The notes beneath the pieces were generated by a model. It was not told the origin of the DNA and made no database searches. It was given only the letters and a program-made list of their open reading frames with translations. Below are positions 58,567-64,000 of a stretch of 64,000 bases of DNA, in pieces. Position 1 is the stretch's first letter. Each line of letters begins with the position of its first letter. This stretch comes from Hexactinellida sp. DTS-2022 (taxonomy: Eukaryota; Porifera; Hexactinellida). The stretch covers positions 868,001 through 932,000 of the forward strand of contig JAPNXP010000001.1 of assembly GCA_028753945.1 (NCBI GenBank), given 5' to 3'. Position numbers and translations under genes: made by a program.

Positions 58567-59424
58567 ATGGCCGGTGTCCCTGTCAAGAGAAAACGAGGAA
58601 GACCACCGAAGGATTCAAACGCAGTGAGCACTTATATTGACGATGGAGCTAGCAGAGATAGTATCACGGAAAGCTGTGAAAATTATACTTCAGTTTTTAA
58701 TGACACACAAGGTTATTGTAATTCGTGCAAGAAATGGGTGTGTGAAGGTATATTTTGTGAAGGAAAGTGTCAGTCGTGGTACCATTACAATTGTGTTGGT
58801 CTCACTGACGGTGATTTCAATAGATTGAACTCTGACAAAAATAACCAGTGGTTTTGTAGTCCATGTCAATCATTTTTGTCCCTACCAGAATTTAGTCCAG
58901 CCACTGACCTTTCAAAGGCTAAATGGGGAAATCTGGTTGGAGCTGACATAAGAACTACCCTTGAAGAAGTATATATGAAAGTCATTACATGGAGATTTAA
59001 TTTCTTCAAATTACCATCTGGTAAGGCAGGAAAGACTTATATTGAAGAAAAGACAAGACTGTGGGATCAATTTACTAATAAGACTCAATTTGAGTCAATT
59101 GCCCTACTAGCGGATAGTGTTTTTGATCCCCTCATGTTACAGAAACCCAGCGCTACTTCAAAGAACAGCGATCATATTAAATATATTAAAGAACGAATGA
59201 AAAAAAATCCAAAATTGCAGCCTGTGCCGACGCATGTTCCTTTGGTGGCACTATATTTTGTTGGTTGTTTATTGATAGTGCCTCCAAAAGAACATGCTGT
59301 CGGCGCAGGCTGCAATTTTGGATTTTTTTTTCGCCATGTCATCATCACTATGAAGGTGTTAAATTATTTCAAAAAGGTGTTACAGAAGGCATCGACCCTT
59401 AGAGTGGTGGAAGTTTCCATTTAG
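58567..59424 (+). CDS. AT-hook/PHD-finger reading frame, probably part of a degenerate retroelement
   Basis: The 285-residue frame starts MAGVPVKRKRGRPPKDSN, an AT-hook-like basic motif. A PHD finger follows (CNSCKKWVCEGIFCEGKCQSW.HYNCVG...WFCSPC) with the Cys4-His-Cys3 spacing. Residues about 110-215 continue as a conserved-looking charged region. The last 70 residues, from about KNPKLQP, are read through a small inverted-repeat element (59199-59332) and are not native. A reverse transcriptase fragment in the same orientation begins 1.3 kb downstream. I infer both belonged to one retroelement. PHD fingers read histone tails and could help choose insertion sites. A host gene fragment is the alternative. 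Confidence 0.5.
   Translation: MAGVPVKRKRGRPPKDSNAVSTYIDDGASRDSITESCENYTSVFNDTQGYCNSCKKWVCEGIFCEGKCQSWYHYNCVGLTDGDFNRLNSDKNNQWFCSPCQSFLSLPEFSPATDLSKAKWGNLVGADIRTTLEEVYMKVITWRFNFFKLPSGKAGKTYIEEKTRLWDQFTNKTQFESIALLADSVFDPLMLQKPSATSKNSDHIKYIKERMKKNPKLQPVPTHVPLVALYFVGCLLIVPPKEHAVGAGCNFGFFFRHVIITMKVLNYFKKVLQKASTLRVVEVSI
59199..59332. mobile_element. Foldback MITE inside the PHD frame
   Basis: Arms at 59199-59254 and 59275-59332 are near-exact inverses (AAAATTGCAGCCTGTGCCGA paired with its complement) with a loop of about 20 bp. It supplies the C-terminal codons of the PHD frame. From 59425 to 60705 there is AT-rich sequence without a supported frame. Confidence 0.8.
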
Positions 59425-60705
59425 TTCATATAATTTTAGAGATATTCAAGTTTGAGTAGAATATAATAGCTGATGACTCAGCATTTTTTATGTGAGTGTT
59501 GGGTCATCACCCAACATCAACTAACCCATTTTAAAAATCGAATTAACAAAATTGTAAAAATACATTTTTTTGACGATGTCATCATCACCTCAAGGTGTCA
59601 AGACCTACTTGTATAGGTGGTACGTGGCATAAGGACCAATTGATAAATTGAAAGTTTGTTTCTATCTTGTATCATCTCTGAGATTAATGAAATTTACCTA
59701 ATTAGTATAAATATTTAATTAATAAATTAATAATTTAACACCAATATTATGTACAGCAAAATAAATAAAGTTCAATTATTTGCACTTATTATTAATTCAA
59801 ATCGAATTTCACTATCATATTTGAATTCAGCGCACTCGATAACCCCAATAATCCAATTGGAAAATTCTATAAGTTAAATAAATACAAAAGGAATTTATTA
59901 TAATAAATTATGTCAGTACATTAATTGTGCAAAAAGAATATTCTCGCCGAAATAAATATAATCACTTAATCTGTCGTTGTTGTGGAATGTAAAATCTTAA
60001 CGGTTCTAAAATAAACCATCTTTAGTTTAAAGCCATTCATTCATTACTTATTGATAATAAATTAAATTATTAGTTATTTATTTTAGCAATGTTATCCACG
60101 GTGAGTTGAGTAAAGTCAACAAATTCCTTATATAAATTAATTTAATTTAATCCATTGTATAGTAATGCTACAATTAAATAGAAGCCAGCTGGAATTTATA
60201 AGTTGAATCAATTTAATTATCGCAAGTTGAATCAATAGAGTAGGATTTAACAAGTTAAATCAATATAATTATTACAAGTTAAAACAATGGAATTAGATTT
60301 CACAGTTTTATTGAAATTGAAGTGTTGAGTAAACAAATGAATTTCAACCCTCATTTATGGCAGAAATTAAACCAATTTTAGCAAATTTTCTTCTCCCATC
60401 AGACGCATAATTTTAAGATGAATCTAAATATTAAATAAAATTTTGGGGTTTATTAAAACATATTTTGAGTTATGGACCAGACAAATTTTGAAAGGTGTTA
60501 AAGATGTGTCAAAAATTTGTTAATCAAAAATCGTAACCCCAGGTGCAAATTAGACGGTCCCATCGCACCCACATGCCAAGTTTCAGCCCATCAACTATAA
60601 AGCTAAGTCCAGGGCACCGTCTACGGAGAAAAAATAAAAATAATAAAAATAAAGGCAGTGATTCTAATACTGGGCCACTATACTATAGTATAGTCGGCAC
60701 AGTAA

Positions 60706-61629
60706 AAATGGGAGCAAGGACAATTCTTAGAGCTAATTAAAGAATGTGAAGCTATTCAATCACGACTTACTAAGAAAACGAGAAAACCAGAAGAAGTGCA
60801 GAAGGTATTTGTTAGGTTGATGCTCCAAGGTAAAATCGCTGCCGCCCTTAGATGGATTACTAGTAATAATTCCAAAGCTCTAAGCACCACACCTGAGTTG
60901 ATATCTATCCTAGAAGGTAAACCCTCGATCGCAGGCCCTATTTCCATTGAGAGAGTGATTTCCGGTGAAATCCCTAAAGTTCAGCCTGTGATATACGATA
61001 ACATTGATGGCAATACAATATATAAGGCAGCAAAACTGACAAAAGGTTCAGCGGGTCCATGCGGACTAGATTCAGACGCCTGGAGAAGAATTATGTGCTC
61101 GAAATCATTTAGCAAAGCTTCTTCAAATGCATGTGATTCTTTAGCTCGGCTAACTCGTAGGTTATGCATAGAGTTTATAGATCCTCTAAGTTTAGCCCCC
61201 TTTCTAAACTGCCGCCTAATACCGTTAGATAAAAATCCAGGGGTTCGCCCTATTGGTATTGGAGAGGTTATTCGGAGGATAATCGGGAAATCCATTATAT
61301 TGTTAGTAAGACCAGAAATAATACAATCTGTCGGCCCCCTACAGCTCAGTGCAGGCAGAGAGGGTGGTTGTGAGGCAGCATGCCATGCAATGAGAGAAAT
61401 ATTTAACGAAGATGAATGTCAAGGTGTGCTATTAGTTGATGCCTCTAACGCTTTTAATAGTCTCAATCGAAAAACATCTCTTCTAAACATGAGGTATCTA
61501 TGTCCAGAGTTTTCTATCTATATCATTAACACGTATAGACAACCTTGCAAGCTTTTCCTACCAGATGGTACTTATATCACGTCATACGAAGGGACCACAC
61601 AGGGTGATAATTGTGCGTCGGGATTTTAA
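60706..61629 (+). pseudogene. Reverse transcriptase fragment
   Basis: An open frame from 60706 encodes a reverse transcriptase palm/finger region: KGSAGPCGLDSDAWRR, LIPLDKNPGVRPIGIGEVIR, LLVDASNAFNSLNR with the first catalytic Asp, and EGTTQGD. It stops just before the expected YxDD box, so the enzyme is incomplete. The motif style is that of retroelements common in cnidarian and sponge genomes; I cannot assign a clade. No endonuclease, RNase H or terminal repeats are seen. It probably belongs with the PHD frame upstream. Confidence 0.75.
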
Positions 61630-61904
61630 GGTTAAACCTTTTAAAACTAGTTTTGAACACCATTATTTTCTGTAGAAAGATTGTTTAAATTAAACAACAT
61701 TCCACTGAATGTGCATATGTGTGCTGCCAAAGCCATGTTCAAAACCCACCATGTTTCAACATTAACGCATGTAATACGATCTGTCAACCAATTATCCGAA
61801 ATGTTAGTAGTTAATTAACAAAATGTTGATAACTCTTCTTTATATCAACAAATACAACTGTACCTCAAAAATTCAAAAAAACGTTACACCCATAAGCTGG
61901 GAGC

Positions 61905-63875
<1,971 letters not shown>

Positions 63876-64000
63876 CGAGCCCTTCGGTCTCGTTCGCTTC
63901 GCGACGGATCACTCTCTTACAAAAGTCGCGAAGCGACTTTTGTTTGTTCGTGTTAGACACTACGCAACACAATTAATTAACGGCTGCTTCGCGGCCTTAC
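63876..64000 (-). mobile_element. Helitron-like element, 3' end only, cut by window edge
   Basis: CGAGCCCTTCGGTCTCG and the hairpins TCGCTTCGCGA, AGTCGCGAAGCGACT and GCTTCGCGGC match the ends of the elements at 40233, 43583, 44807 and 53721, in minus orientation. Confidence 0.75.

Overview
The window is nuclear DNA of an animal, probably an early-branching invertebrate such as a sponge. The evidence is spliceosomal introns, many only about 45-55 bp long, and animal gene families: BAF, a true caspase fold, FN3 repeat receptors, CLIP and cytoplasmic actins. The genome is AT-rich with GC-richer exons and is heavily loaded with small DNA transposons. The species cannot be fixed from sequence alone. 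Coding calls rest on translation, on splice junctions that restore frame, and on family motifs; no database search was run.

1-13 kb is a compact run of genes, all on the minus strand: a partial CLIP-170-like microtubule plus-end protein, the meiotic MutS homologue MSH4 (seven exons, 891 aa), KIN17 (three exons, 390 aa), a Rab9-effector kelch protein, a secreted RNase T2, barrier-to-autointegration factor, and an intronless gene fusing a complete caspase domain to an NHL beta-propeller. A paralogue of that fusion lies at 23.4-25.1 kb. The two are almost identical over the NHL half and clearly diverged over the caspase half.

13-25 kb between the two fusion genes holds repeats and one large, apparently intact DNA transposon (15691-22824). 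It has 710-bp terminal inverted repeats, an 11-bp target duplication, and a two-exon gene for a 1333-aa Mutator/NOF-type transposase with a C-terminal OTU protease domain. A 2A-like NPGP motif follows a hydrophobic segment near its N-terminus.

29.4-50.1 kb (plus strand) is one large gene of 32 exons encoding about 3078 aa: signal peptide, VWA domain with MIDAS motif, 29 FN3 domains, one transmembrane helix and a short tail. Every intron is phase 1 and each FN3 domain is exactly one exon. Six near-identical two-exon FN3 pairs form a tandem array whose introns are filled with nested hAT-like, pogo-like and Helitron-like elements.

51-64 kb contains two intact intronless actin genes and, between them, an actin pseudogene with a nonsense codon and two hAT-type insertions at the same 8-bp target. 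It also holds a degenerate retroelement (AT-hook/PHD reading frame and reverse transcriptase fragment), long perfect palindromes and more Helitron-like ends. The most unusual things here are the caspase-NHL pair with its sharp identity boundary, the tandemly amplified FN3 receptor, and the OTU/2A-bearing transposon.
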